Positions 46,784-59,250 of a stretch of DNA of 64,000 nucleotides are shown one piece after another. Within the stretch, counting starts at the first letter, position 1, and each line of letters opens with the position of its first letter. This stretch comes from Cycas panzhihuaensis (lineage: Eukaryota; Cycadophyta): the NCBI GenBank assembly GCA_023213395.1, contig CM041465.1, positions 241,869,741-241,933,740 on the forward strand. Direction: 5' to 3'. Both the position numbers and the translations under genes were made by a program. Under the pieces are notes generated by a model. It was not told the DNA's origin. It ran no database searches and saw only the letters and a program-made list of their open reading frames with translations.

Positions 46784-47424
46784 TAGAGTAGGAGATATGT
46801 ATATGATTTTGACGGGAAAGCACGAGCCTCCAGGGGGCCATATATAGGTTCATATGATTGTACTCCCCCTGCAAGGACATCGACTTCCCATATGTATGAT
46901 ATAACATATGATTTTGATGTATATATATATACAGGGTAATTAGAACCCCATTTTGATATGAGATGTTGTATATATCATGTGTGGATGACATGTATGTTTG
47001 TTTTATATATTGTAAATGTTATGTTGTAAATGTTTTATTATATGATGCACGTATTTCCTTCCATACATGGCTATATATCTAACAGGAGCATACACATCCA
47101 CTGCGAGTAGAGGTGATAGAGAGGTGTGAGGTTAGAAATAGAGTGACATGCACCCCCACGGAGGAGCATAGCAGAATATGCAAAGGAAACAACAGTAGGA
47201 GAGGGGAGTGATGGCACTCCAAAGCGTCGTCCTAGTTGGGGGATGCCTAAGTAGGAAGACAAAAGTTCTCGAGAGGATACGGGAACACGGGTTCCGTAGG
47301 AGGAACCAGGAAGAAGAAGAAGGAGCCACCTTAAATTGCCATTCTACCCATGGTTGGGAAGAATGGGGACAACCTAAGATGGTAGTTTAGGCTCATTTCA
47401 GAGCGGGGTGAAGGGATCACCGAA
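46784..47424 (+). other. 3' tail of the antisense gene and spacer to integrase (element B)
   Basis: The part to about 47050 is AT-rich and matches the tail of element A (AAGCACGAGCCTCCAGG..., then TTCATATGATTGTACTCCCC). The rest, to the integrase end, is non-coding and holds one GGTAGTTTAGGCTCATTTCAGAGC motif at 47378. Confidence 0.5.
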
Positions 47425-48630
47425 GGATCATGCATAAAACTTCGTAAGGAATTTCCCATTAACAACTTTCTCAAATTCAAGCCCTTCTAGGGTGGCTATT
47501 CTATAAGAACCATTACCGAGGGATTCGATAATGACGAAAGGACCAACCCATCAGGGTTTGAACTTGGTCAAATGGTCATGGAGATATTCAAGCTTGAGGA
47601 CATGGTCCCCAGGAAACAAAGGACGAGAACAAAGATGTTTATCGTAAGTCCTTTGTAAGCGAGCTTTGGATGCTAGATTAGCCTGGTAAGTAGCTAAGTG
47701 TCTCTCATCCAAAGCTTTGAGGTCTAGAAGGTGAGCTTGACGGATCGACTCTTCGTCAATGAGACCTCGGAGGGAGACTCGTAAAGAAGGAATCTCCACC
47801 TCTAGTGGGAGTACTGCCTTGGTACCGTAGACCAGGGAGAATGGGGTCATTCCCGTGGTGGAATGGATAGAGGTACGGTAAGCCCACAAAGCAGAGGGCA
47901 GCTGGAGGTGCTAATCCTTTTGGGACTGAACAACGGTTTTCTTTAGGATATTGACGAGAGTCTTATTGAAAGACTCCACCTGGCCATTTGCCTGAGGGTA
48001 GTAAGAAGAAGAAGTTTTGTGAGAAATTTTAAACTTCTCACAAAGCTCATCCATTTCCTTATTACAGAAAGGGGTTCCATTGTTAGTGATTAGGACGTCA
48101 AGAATCCTGAAATGACAAATGATGTGCTCGTAAATGAATATGGCTATCGTTTTACCAAGAGTAGTGATCAAGGGGATGGCCTCTACCCATTTAGTGAAAT
48201 ACTCTGTGGCAGTCAAGATAAACTTGTGCTGCGACAACGAAGGTGGGGAGATAGCCCCGATGAGGTCTAGTCCCCACTGAGCAAAAGGACATGGTGAAAT
48301 AATAGGGTGTAGGGCCTCGGAAGGCACATGGGAGATGTTGGCGTGTTCCTGACATCACCGACATCTCAGAGCAAAGGCGTGGGCATCCTTGAAAAGGGAC
48401 GACCAGAAATAACCCATGCGAAGGATCCTCTGAGCCATAGACTGGCCCCTAAAGTGACCTCCACAAATACCATGGTGGCATTCATGAGTACCGGTCGCCT
48501 TCACAAGTGACGCAGCGGAGGAGGATCCCATTGAAGGACCTCTTGTACAATACCTCATCCATGAGGAGGTTTTGCTTAGCAGAAGTCCATATGCGAGATC
48601 TAACTTTACTACTAGCATCAGGGTGTATTG
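47425..48630 (-). pseudogene. Integrase of element B
   Basis: The zinc domain (ICGGHFRGQSMAQRIL ... FALRCR, 48355-48500), the core (47911-48327) and the C-terminal part (47551-47889, then WVGPF near 47550) are in order. The core shows FILTATEYFTKWVEAIPL, VLITNNGTPFCNKEM and YYPQANGQVESFNKTL. The first catalytic position is Glu, as in A and C. The second Asp is Asn, a GAC-to-AAC type change special to B. A frameshift separates the zinc domain from the core, and stops occur near 47900. It is dead in this copy. Confidence 0.85.
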
Positions 48631-48829
48631 CTGTTGTGTGAGATACTACACTATATCGCCATACCACTCATTGTCGATGAGTGGATGGGGAGAGACACCC
48701 TGAATCGTCAAGATAGATTCATCAGGGAGAGAGTTGTTAATGGGGGCACCAAAGGAGTTAGGGATAGGGGCATCCATGAGTTGCTCAACCATTACCATTT
48801 CCTTCTTTGATTTCTGGTTAATGATATGG

Positions 48830-50000
48830 AGGTCGAATTCTTGAAGCAGGATGGCCCACCGACCAGCCCTACCTGTCAAATCTGAACGAGTGAGCAAGTA
48901 TCGTAAGGGATTGGATTAAACGATCACCTTAGTAGTGTTGCCAAGCAAGTAGTGTCCGAACTTCTTAGTTGCATGGACCAAGGAGAGGCACTCCTTCTCA
49001 ACAGGAGAATAGTTAAGTTTAGTAGCCATGAGGGTACGACTGATGAAATATATAACTCTCTCGATTCCTAAGTCATCCTCCTGAGTTAACACAGCACCTA
49101 AGGACTCGTCAGTCGCCGAGATGTATAGGACGAAGGGCCTATCGAATCAAGGAGGTGCCAGCGTAGGAGTGGAAGTGAGGGCTTCCTTAAGTCCTTTGAA
49201 GGCCTTTTGGGTCTTGTCAGACCAGGCAAAAAGAGCTCCCTTTTCAATAGGTTCATGAGGGGTTTAGCGCTCACAGCGAAGTCCGCTAAGAAGTGCCTGA
49301 GAAAACCAAGCCTTCCTAGAAATGACTTAATCTGTCATTGGGTTCTAGGCAGTGGCATGTCAAGGATTACCCTGACCTTATCAAGATCAATCTAAATTCC
49401 TTGTTTGGACACAAGGAAACCAAGGAGTTTACCCGAGGTGACGGCAAACACACACTTGAGAAGATTTAGACTGACGTGATACTTACGGCATCGTGAGAGG
49501 ATGGCACGCAAGTCAGATGGATGATGGGCCCTGACACAGGAGAGACCCATCATATCATCTATGAAGACCTCTAATGTGTTATCAATGAGGTCGTAGAAGA
49601 TGAAATGCATGACTCTTTAGTAAGTAGCACCTACATTCTTAAGGCCAAAGGGCATTGCCCTATAGGCAAAGGTACCCTAAGGTGTAGTAAAGGCTGTCTT
49701 GTGGTAGTCTTCAAGAGAAATTTAAATTTGGTTATAGCTGGAGAATCCATCCATTAAAGACATAACTTCAAATCTGGTAGTACGATCAATAATTTGATCG
49801 ATAAAGGGGAGCGGGAAGTTGTCCTTAGGACAAGCATTGTTGATGTTGAGGAAATCGATACATATATGAATTGCCCCGTTCTTTTTAGCAATGGGGACAA
49901 TATTGGAGACCCACTTGGGGTAGTCAATGGAAGTAATGAGCCCAGCGTCCAGAAGCTTCTCAACCTCCATCTTGACAACCGAGAGCTTCGGTGAAGGATG
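48830..50000 (-). pseudogene. Reverse transcriptase and first RNase H of element B
   Basis: RT blocks read IDYPKWVSNIVPIAKKNG, ACPKDNFPLPFIDQIIDR, EVMSLMDGFSSYNQI (49722-49970) and LEVFIDDMMGLS (about 49560). First RNase H blocks read RPFVLYISATDESLGAVL and NYSPVEKECL (about 49000-49150), followed by the tether GRWAILLQEFDLHIINQKSK (about 48800-48880). The first RNase H lacks the first Asp. The RT catalytic Asp pair is intact. Stops and a frameshift separate the two RT ORFs. Confidence 0.88.
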
Positions 50001-50990
50001 TTGTTTACGCGCACGGGGCAGGCGCCAGGAATAGTGGTGAGGTTATGGGTGACAATGGAGGGGTCAATTCCCTTCATGTCAGCATAATCCCATGCGAAAA
50101 CATCCTGAAACTCCTAGAACAGAAGGGAGTACTCCCTTATTTCATCAGGAGAACATTCTAACCTGACCTTAATGACCTTATCGGGGGCTAAGACTATGTC
50201 TTGATTTTCCTTGATGCACATGGCATTGCCCTCTTCGAAGTGGAGAGGGGCAAGGTCAATAGGAGGTGGTGGAATAGGAGACAGGATTGGATCGACAAGT
50301 GTGGATCCAATCGCAAGGATCTTCTGGTGACCAAGCCTATGGTGGCCAGAAGGCAAGTTAGGCATAAATCCCACTAGGTGCTCAAGTAGGGCCTCATCAT
50401 CCTCAAAGTAATCCACCCCATGGATGACCTTACTTCGAGTAGAGGAAGCACTAGAGGGAGTGGAAGTAACAGGACTATGATAGTCGTCGGGTTGCTTAAC
50501 TTCCTCACTAGACTCTAAAGGAGAGTAAAAAAGAAGCTCCTTGGAAGGAGCGAAAGGCAGTTCTTTAAAGCCACCACCTGCAGTGGGTGACGAGGGAGAA
50601 GAACTAACAATGGGCGAGTCAACACGAATGATGACATGTGACACACAAGAGTGGCTAGTCTCACTAATAGAAGAGGTTCTAGATGGGGATCTAGAATGAA
50701 ATGAATGTGACCTACTAGTGCGGAGGAAAGAGACAGGGTGAAGACAATCCTCATCCTCGTCATGTGACTTGTTGTCACTAAGCGAAGCAAAGTACCCGTA
50801 GCTCCCAATGCTAATAGGGGTGAACCGTGTGAGACTAGGGGAAGAAGATGCGGGATCTTCTTCAGATGGATTAGGTATGCCAATGGAACAAGCAGAGGCA
50901 TGTGTAGAAGGACCTCGGTTTGTCGAATTGGTAGAACGAGTTTATTTGGTGAGTGGATATTCGTGGGGAATCACTCTCATCTACCCATCA
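50001..50990 (-). pseudogene. Protease-RT linker of element B
   Basis: A 176-codon open stretch (50114-50644) is rich in Ser, Pro and acidic residues. It contains the conserved HGVDYFEDDEALLEHL block (about 50375-50427) and PGA.P.R-type text near 50010-50040 leading into RT. There is no known fold. Confidence 0.6.
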
Positions 50991-51449
50991 TGGATAAATT
51001 TAAGTTGTCCCCAAAGAGTCGAGCATAAGGCTCTCATTTGGTCAAGCCATGGATGACCTAGAAGGATGTTGTAGTCGATGCCAATGTCGAGGACTACAAC
51101 ATCCACAAGAACAGTCTTGCCCTCAAGGGTGAGCGGAATTGCGACAGATCCTAAAGGGGTCTTCTCGCTACCGTCATAACCTTGGCATCACCATGGAATA
51201 GGCTCCAAGGTAGAAATACTAAGCTCTTGCATGACACGCAAGGGCATGGCATTCACAGAAGAACCGTTGTCAACAATAGTCCTTCGAAGGGTACAATCGG
51301 GTGTATCGATAGTGATAGTGAATGGGAAGTTCCATTGACATTCCCTTTCACTGGCGGGAGGAAGGTCCTTAGGATCAAATGAAATAATAGGTCCATGATT
51401 TTGGATGACACCCAAAGCATGGATAGGTGCGTCATTCAACCCTAAAGCT
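50991..51449 (-). pseudogene. Aspartic protease of element B
   Basis: It contains WNFPFTITIDTPDCTLRRTI, then the active site VDNGSSVNAMPLRVMQEL (about 51220-51280), then GYDGSEKTPLGS and YNILLGHPWLDQM near 51040-51080. The catalytic Asp is present. A stop after EPIPW interrupts the frame. Confidence 0.82.
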
Positions 51450-54057
51450 TCCAGGAGGAGGGCCCGTTACTCGGGATAACTCCTCAAAACGTCCATCAAG
51501 GACATTCCCACAACAACAGTATGAAGCTCATCCATGATGGAGAAGGGCTTACCCTTTGCGGTAGGCTGGGTAAGTGCCCTTCAAAAATTGTAACAACCAG
51601 GGTGCACAGGAATGGCCTTGGGGAAGAGAGGTATTTTCAGAAGCGGGTCAGAAGGAGCAGAAGAAGAAGCACCTGCTACTTCCTTGGCGGCCTGAGATCG
51701 CGTAAGGGCAAAAGAAGGAGTTACCTCAAGCAACTGGATCACCTTCTTCCCCTTTACGTGGGGCTACGAAGGTGATGGGGTACGACGGCTAGGGGAACGA
51801 GAGGAAGAGGACAAGTCCCAGGTACCCTTCCCTTTGTCACAGGAAGGATGGAAATTAGGCGATCTTCCTTGGTTCCGGTTATTCTTGGTTTGGGTGTTGC
51901 GATCGCGTTCCCCATATTTAGGGAACGGATCCTTATGAATTGGTTGGTCCAAATTATGCCTTGAGGCCCGTTTGGAGGAAGAGTCGCGTTGAGGGACATC
52001 CTTAGGATGCTAGGCCCTGCAATGCAAGTCATCATGAAAGCACTCCCCATGAATGGAGCACCACTTCTTCTCAAGTGGGGGATCTGACCTTCTCGCTTGA
52101 GAGGACTGGGTGTTTTCATTCTTGGGGAGGGGAGCTTGAGTTGTTTATTGGATGTAGGGGATGAAGGAGTTTGAAGCTTAAGCTCCTTCATCGTACGCTC
52201 AAATGAGCATATGGCTGATGTGAGAGGGTCTAAGGTCCTCTCAGTTGGATGAGAGGAAGACCAGGTAGGTTGTGAAGGTTTAGTATCTTTAGTTGAAGGT
52301 GGTGCCTCATGTCGCTGTGAGGGCTTAAGAGGTTTCTTGAGACCAGCTTGGATCTCAATAGCCTCCAACGCCAAACACTTGGCGATCGCAGAGTCACATG
52401 TGGTTGCCCCCATTTTAAGGACTTCCACATGCACTTTAGGACGAAGTACATTGACGAAGAGATCTCGCTTCAACTCCTTAAGCAATGTTGCCTTAGTGGA
52501 GTGAAGCAAGTCATGGAATCACTGCACAAAGTCATAATTCATTTCATCATGACCTTGTTTGAGAAAAAGGAGCGATTTCATTCCACTCTCGAATGGACGG
52601 GCTACATCAAAGTAGTTGATGAACTTGTACACCAATTGCTGGAATGAATAGATAGAGTGGGCAGGGAGATGGTAAAACCACTTAAGAGCATCACCCTGCA
52701 AGGATCACGAGAACAATTTCATTAGAATGTGGTCGTAAACCTAGTAATCGATGCATGCCATAGAAAAGCTACGCACATGCTCCGATGGGTCTTGTGACGA
52801 AGTTCCATTGAATCTAGGAACTTCAGGGGGATGAGGTGGCAGATTAGTTCTTAATGCCTTAACGGATAAAGGTGTTGACCTATAGTCCATGAAGGGGCAT
52901 GCCATTGCCTGAGCCATAGGGTCAACGAATGACGTAGTAGGTAATGAGCAAGGAGCGGATGGGGGTGGCACACCCATCCCTCCTTGAGGAAACGCTCCCT
53001 GCTGAGAGGGGACTTGAGGATAAGTGCCTTGGAAGGGAGTTGGGTTCCTTTGTGAAGGCACGGCAAAAGGAATTACACTAGATGACAGAAAAGATGGATG
53101 CAGAACCGGGTTTTACCCATATGGGCCACCCATAGGTGGGGTGACCCCATATGGGTGTAGCGGATCCACTCCATAAGCTGGGAGGTGGCTTCCTCTACCC
53201 TGCTCCCAAGGTTGAGAAGTATACCCTGGGGGAACGTAAAAGGAAAAACCAACATGTTGGTTTTGAGGGTGTATGGGAGTGGGTCCCACATGACTGATAG
53301 CTGAAGGGTTAGTAGGACTGACAGGCCTACTAGGAAAGGTATGTGCTATATTAGGGGATGGCACATTGGTTTGGCTAGGGATGGGTATGCTAACCTTTAA
53401 CTGAGGGAAAGACATACTGCGGGAAGATCCTGAAATGCTAGGACCTTGATGAGGAACAGAAGGTACAACATGTGCCCCCACAACCAAAATAAGAAAGGAG
53501 CGGGATACATGCATAGGCACGAAGGGATTAGTTGTTACAGGAAGAGTAGATGAGGATGAGGCACGCAGGGGAGGAGCGGAAGAAGGAGAGGCTCTTCCAC
53601 GAAGAGCATCCTTAAACCATCCAGGACGCGGTTAGAAATGTGCCGCGCGGTGACACTTGTTGAGAGCTTGAACTACATCGGCAGGAGGGATACCTACAAA
53701 CTCATAAGAGGTAGTTGGGACCTCGAACAATGTAGATCCCTCAGGACACTCCTCATAAGAGTCACCAACTCAGTGGTAAACCTCAAGAGGAACGGATCCT
53801 TCTACCGCATGGGTAGAGGGATGGACGTTGAGCGGGTGATGTTGGTCACTCAGGTAGTAAAGGGTGTCATCACCCTCTTGGGTGGACCCCAGAATAGAGG
53901 AAGGAAAATCATAGGTTTCCAAAGTCGAGGTGTGATAGGCCCAATCAGAAGAGTATCCCTCCATAGTCAAATCTGAATTTGATAAAGGAAGAGGGCGATA
54001 CTTGAGGTCTTCTAACAATGGAGGTAGACCGCGCAAGTGACGAGAAAAATGTCGCAT
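51450..54057 (-). pseudogene. Gag of element B
   Basis: It starts at 54057 with MRHFSRHLRGLPPLLED. An N-terminal region (SDLTMEGYSSDWAYH), a Pro/Gly/Tyr-rich stretch (HPYGVTPPMGGPYG, 53113-53520), and the Retrotrans_gag core (LKWFYHLPAHSIYSFQQLVYKF, about 52640-52690, then CDSAIAKCLALEAIEIQAG) follow. The Tat-style zinc knuckle WCSIHGECFHDDLHC lies at about 52025-52070. The order and spacing match element A. Stops and frame changes (for example after about 53520 and near 52740) break it. It would form the particle shell. Confidence 0.8.
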
Positions 54058-54207
54058 GCAAGGTTAGCCAACAATGTTAAGAAAAGGAAAGGGCGATAAA
54101 GACACACGCATTGGGGGCTGCCCAACAAAGAGACCGAAGTAGGAAAAGGACCACAAAGAGGTAGTGAAACCAACGAAAGAGAGTGGAAACTAGCTCCCTT
54201 ACTAGCT
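54058..54207. other. 5' leader between primer site and gag (element B)
   Basis: A short untranslated leader with the line GCATTGGGGGCTGCCCAACAA, also present in element A near 12570, possibly part of an RNA packaging or dimer signal. Confidence 0.4.
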
Positions 54208-54227
54208 GGTCCTCAGTATGGTCGCCA
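54208..54227 (-). other. Primer binding site of element B
   Basis: The minus strand reads TGGCGACCATACTGAGGACC, one base after the 5' LTR end CCA. Confidence 0.75.
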
Positions 54228-54228
54228 G

Positions 54229-56955
54229 TGGATGCGCATCTATGGGATAGCTACCTAACTAAGTAGGAATAATATGAGCGGTCGATGGTATACTTGAGAA
54301 AAGGACCTACAAGTAGGGCAAATACCACGTAGGGTGCCCTGTGCCCCAGAGCGTGAGTTCGGGACCTGCAAATAGAATATAGCTACCGGGAAGTGGTTCT
54401 CCTACTTCGAACAAGAGGAGAAGAGGCATAGGGTTAGCCTGGGTTAACCTAAGGGAAGGATCCTCCCACCCTTGGATGGCCGGAAGGGGAAGGAGAGAAC
54501 CCTTTGAGGGTTTCCCTAAAGCAACGGGAAACGAGAGAAGGTAGGCAAGTAGATGGCCTACGGATGGGGTCACCTTGGTTATCCGGCTAAGCGGAGAACC
54601 AAGAGAACACAAAAGGAATAACCAAAGAAAAGAGGTTATGATATGAGGGAGCAAACCAACCAAATAAACAAGTAATGAAGCAAGAGGGAAGTTTGCACGG
54701 CAAAAGGGGGAGAAAAGGTGAGAGGGAAGGTTTCCTAAGACCTTTTCCTATAGCAAAACAAAATGCAAGCGATAAAGTAAACAAAGTATGAATTAAGACA
54801 AAGGTTGATTTCCCTTCTCTTTCCGATGAGCTAATTACTACTATGTAAAAGAACTCAAAAGGAAAAAAAAAGTGACGAAGTGGAGTGAGAGCGTGCTCCC
54901 TAGCAGAAGCGTGTCGAAATGGCGATGCTCCTAAGAGGCACCCGAAGTTACTCCATAAGGCACGGCAGACGTGAAGAGTCACAGTGGATCAGAATGTAGG
55001 GCTCCCTTACCTCCCCCGAAAGAAGTACTAAAGTACTAAGCAAGGGAAAGAAAGGAATAAAATGCTAACAATAAATGAAGTACGAAAGTAAAACATAAAT
55101 GGGAGCACTTACCCATAAAGGAAGAAAGAGGAACGAATCCTTTGCGCTTTCTAAATACCTGCAAGTAAATGACAATCCCCCCTTCATGGAGAAAGGGTGC
55201 TAGCATACAATGGAAAGATCCTAATAATACATGTACATACAAGTAAATATAAACCTAAATATGTGTATGTTAGTATCAATATAATGATGATATACTATAA
55301 CGGAAAAATAATCAAAGTAGCCAGAGAGTAACCGGTAAGCCTTAGAGTGGCCCACCACCCATAAGGAACAACCCAACTCGTCCCCAAAAGCCACGAGGTA
55401 GCAAGGGTAAGGCTATGCAAGAGGGCTAGAAATAGAGGCAAAGAGAGTTGAAATGAGCCAAAGAGGACCTACAGCAAGCTGGGGTGCTATGGAGAGCAAA
55501 CCAGGTTACCAGGAAAGGAGTTGGGCAAAGGACAAGTAGTTGGGGCTTACATGAGTTCCCTGGATCAAGGCACAAGCCCTCAAACCAATGCTACAATGTG
55601 TGACAGTGCTGATTTCAGTGGCTAAAGATGGCCTAACAAACCCTTGTTTGATCACCAAGGACAGCACGGGGCAAAAGGGAAGGTTTGGGGGGCGAAGAGC
55701 CACTTGAAGAGCGTGGAAGGTGGTGCGGAATCCACCCAGCTTTCACCTAAACCCTATGCAACCCCTCTTTGCCGATGCCTTAAGCAATAAACACAGGCAA
55801 GGTGGCACTAATGGCAGGAGCAAGACAATCCAAAATAAAGGAAAAGCAACCTTCAAAGAGCCAAGCAAGAAGACAAGCAAAATAGGGCATCAATTGAACA
55901 AGAAAGTAGCTTAAACCAATGGATACCTGAGAAGAGGAGAGGAGGCTCTTGCCTCAGTCAAGGGCTGCTGAAAGAAGGCTGAGAAATTAGCCCAAGAGTT
56001 GTGGAACAGCAGGTTCAGAACCTTGCTAATGGAGTTGGGGGAAACACCTACACTTTTAGGATGCTTGATGGCTGCTTAGGCAAGAATTCGCTGAGATCTC
56101 TCCAAAGGGGCCCTCTCCAAGGCGTGTTAAGGGCTGGGAAGATGTCCTAGCCATACCAAAGTAGAGTTGGGTGCTAGAGGAGAGGTGCAGGTCCTATAGC
56201 AGTAGTAGAGCAACAGAGAATAGCAGAGCATAGGGCGTTTTCCTTGAGGAGCAATCCAAAAAATGAACAAAAGATACTAAAAGTGAGTTAAAGAGGACTT
56301 AAATACCCAGTCCAAACCCTAAAGTGAGCAATTAGGGAGTAGCTGGCGATGAGTCAAGTTGCGAGACACATGGCAATTTCATAATAAATGCGAAATTACC
56401 ATGATAGTTTTTAAAAAATAAATTTAGATAGTCATCCTGCTGCAAAATCCGCAGTACCATAGAATTTGCGGTGGTACCACGAAATTTGCGGCGGTACGTA
56501 ATCAAAGGCTAAATCTGTCCCAGTCAGCCAGCCTGGGCTATGGGCCAATGACATAAAAGGCTAATGGGGGACTAAGACACCTGCCCGAGGGCAAACAAGC
56601 CAACAAACGAGTCCAGAAGAGCAAAAATAGGACCCAAACGATGTGGTAAGTCAACCAAACAATGACAGGTCATCACACAGGCAGATGTGGCACAAGCCAA
56701 GTGGATCTTGGAGTGAGTAGGGTGGAATGCGGGAAGTGGAATAGCCACTGGGGTGCCACACTCACTGGGAATGTGCCTCCGCTATAGTCGTCATAGGCTG
56801 AATAAGTGTAGACGAAGATAAAATCATCTACAGAGTCATAACATGCAAATATGCAAGCAAACACCCATCTCAAAAGAAAGTGATGATAAGGTGAGAAGCA
56901 TACCTACACTTACCTAAGTCGGCAATTCCGTATCCATTCCCAGAAGCTAGGAAAC
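54229..56955 (-). repeat. 5' LTR of element B (2727 bp)
   Basis: In element order it begins TGTTTCCTAGC and ends GCGCATCCA, paired with 40139-42860. Confidence 0.95.
56436..56497. other. GTAC palindrome cluster in the element B 5' LTR
   Basis: CGCAGTACCATAGAATTTGC and GGTGGTACCACGAAATTTGC are followed by GGCGGTACG, matching the 3' LTR cluster with a few transitions. Confidence 0.7.
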
Positions 56956-56960
56956 AACCC
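56956..56960. repeat. Target site duplication of element B, right copy
   Basis: accct, matching 40134-40138. Confidence 0.9.
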
Positions 56961-57390
56961 TTCTGGTTGATCCATATAGATATCCTCATCTAAATCTCTA
57001 TGTAGAAAAGCTATTTTTACATCTAACTACTCCAACTCCAAATCAAGAGAAGCTACCAATGCTAACAACACTTTAATTGAAACAAGTTTAACAACTGGTG
57101 AAAAGATCTTATGAATGTCAATACTTGCTTTCTGTGCAAAACCTTTAGCCACTAGTCTTGCCCTATATTTATCAACCTTTCCATATGTTGGAGTTAATCG
57201 TCATCACTCCACGATTAACTCCAACACCATCAACATTTGTTTTCTTTTTGAAAACCCACCTATAACCAATAATCTTCCTACCATGTGGAAGTTCTATAAA
57301 GTCCCATGAATTATTTTTCTTCAAAGCATCTATCTCTTCTTGCATAGCCCTTTTCTACTTCTCACCATGGATATCATCTATTACTTCTTA
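56961..57390 (-). pseudogene. Copia RT, N-terminal part
   Basis: Upstream of the B insertion the minus strand carries the early RT text of Copia elements (a MDQPEG block at the junction, LLALVASLDLELEQLDVK-type text near 57030, and the W.AM.EE motif near 57340). Several stops occur. It continues, after element B, at 39212-40138. Confidence 0.75.
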
Positions 57391-58385
57391 ATAATATGTG
57401 GGATCACCATCATTAGAAACCAAAGCAATAGAAATAGAAGGGCTATACCTATCAGGTGGATGACTAACTCGTGTAGATCTTTTAAGTGTTGGCAGAGGAG
57501 TGTCCACATACTCTTGTGAATCTGCTGCTGATTCATCTTCAGAAAGATCTTCATGCTCTTCTGATTCTATAGATGGCTGCATTTCAAACTTGACTTATTG
57601 ATGTTTAGCTTGTTGCTCCTATTTCATTTTAACTTCTCCACTGTCTGATTTTACAAGGGGAGATTCATCAAATATGACATCTCTGTTAATGGTGATTTTG
57701 TGGGCAATAGGATCCCACAACCTGTATCCCTTCACACCATCCTTATCACCATAACCAGCAAAGATATATCTCTTGGATTTTGGGTCTAACTTTGAACATT
57801 TACTTTTGTCACCTGCATAAGCATCACAACCAAAAACTTTTAAATTTGAATAATCACATGGATGTCCAGTCCATACCTCTTCAGGAATCTTGTAATCTAT
57901 TGCAAGTGACGGTGACCTATTTACCAGATAACAAGTTGTTTGAATAGCTTCTACCCACAAGCCTTACTCCACTCCTACATTACTTAGCATGCTTCTTTCT
58001 TTTTCTAAGAGTATCCTATTCATGTGCTCAACAATGCCATTTTGCTACGGAGTATAGCTAGTGGTCTTGTATCTTTCGATCCCAGTTTCTCTGTAATAGT
58101 TCTTAAATTCCAAAGAGTTGAACTCACCTCCATTATCAGTTCTTAAACATTTGATTGTCTTACTAGTGTTGTTCTCAACTAGAGCCTTGAACTGCTTAAA
58201 CACACTAAACACTTCAGATTTCCTTTTTAAAAAATAGACCCATACCTTCCTGGAGTAATCATCTATAAATGTGATAAAATACAATGATCCTGCATAAGAT
58301 ATTTTAGGGGTTGGTTCCCATACATCTGAATGTATGTAATCTAGAATGCCTTTACTAGTGTGACTCCCTATTTTAAACCTAAGTC
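57391..58385 (-). pseudogene. Copia integrase and hinge
   Basis: The core shows YFITFIDDYSRKVWVYFLK and CLRTDNGGEFNS (58045-58284), with the first two acidic residues intact, and YLVNRSPSLAIDYKIPEEVW with GYGDKDGVKGYRLWDP (57619-57960). A Ser/Glu-rich hinge (57388-57582) ends RSTRVSHPPDRYSPS, a usual Copia pre-RT motif. Stops near 57600 and 58000 break it. Confidence 0.85.
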
Positions 58386-58389
58386 TACA

Positions 58390-59250
58390 CTATTTTCTAA
58401 AAACATAATGTTTACAGAAAGCCAAGTCTGAAAGATGTAAGTTAGGAAGCAACTTATGGTTTATCAATACCTTAAGTCCTCTCTCACTCATGTGCCCAAG
58501 TCTCTGATGCCATAACTGAGCTCGATCTTCTGTAGTCTTTGATATTGTAGATTCTTCCCTGACATCTGTACTTCCCACTAAAATATAAAGATTTCCTTTC
58601 TTTAAGGCTTTCATAACAACCAAGGCGCCCTTTGACACCTTTAGGACTCCTTCATGACCTGTATGCTTATAACCACTTAAATCTAGTTCACCCAAGGAAA
58701 TCAGATTTCTTTTCAGATCAAGTACATGTTTAACCTCAGTTAATGTTCTCACTACCCCATCAAACATCTTAATCTTGATGCTACCGATGCCCACTATCTT
58801 ACAAGAAACTTCATTCCCCATAAGCACATCACCACCATCAAGAGGTTGGTATGATGAGAACCAACTCTTGTGTGGACACATGTGGTGTGAAGCACTTGAA
58901 TCTAATAACCAGTCATGGTGATAATGAGAAATATTACAAGCAACCAAGATATCATCATCTATACCTTGATTTGACTCTACCTGATTTGCCTCCTTGGTAG
59001 GATCTTCCTTTTTCTGGAACTCCTTCCTTTTGTAGAAATCCTTCTTGAGGTGACCGGTCTTATTATAGTACCAACATTTGAGCTTACTCTTTTTGCTCTT
59101 TGACCTAGACCTCGATGTATCCCTGGAGTTTTTTCCTCTCTCAATCGTTCTACCCCTTGCTGTCATAGCTTCTGGTGTAGAGGTTTCAAGACTAGACTTC
59201 CTCTGCACATCTTCCATTAGTAAAACACTCATAACATAATCATAATCCAA
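58390..59250 (-). pseudogene. Copia gag end, protease and integrase zinc domain
   Basis: One 286-codon open frame covers the gag zinc-knuckle region, the protease active site (WLLDSSASHHMCPH) and the integrase zinc region (LWHQRLGHMSERGLKVL ... FCKHYVF). The knuckle reads CWYYNKTGHLKKDF, so the second and fourth Cys of C-C-H-C are replaced by Tyr and Phe. The integrase zinc Cys pair is also changed (C..H where C..C is expected). The frame is open but the element would not package RNA normally. Confidence 0.85.

Larger units (their letters stand above)
40139..56955 (-). mobile_element. Element B: complete Tat/Ogre-like Gypsy element (16.8 kb)
   Basis: Both LTRs, primer site, polypurine tract, all coding domains and the 5-base target duplication are present. 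It lies in the Copia RT and is therefore the youngest insertion of the nest. In the first 180 aligned LTR bases I count 18 differences, 16 of them transitions, and 4 in the next 90. Its reading frames are the least damaged of the three Tat-like copies but still carry stops and frameshifts, so it is probably not autonomous. Confidence 0.95.

Noticed and set aside
54307-54982. Minus-strand ORFs in the element B LTRs (also at 40256-40808)
   Set aside because: Open in both LTRs only because the LTRs are similar; no known domain, no start context or neighbours that suggest a gene.
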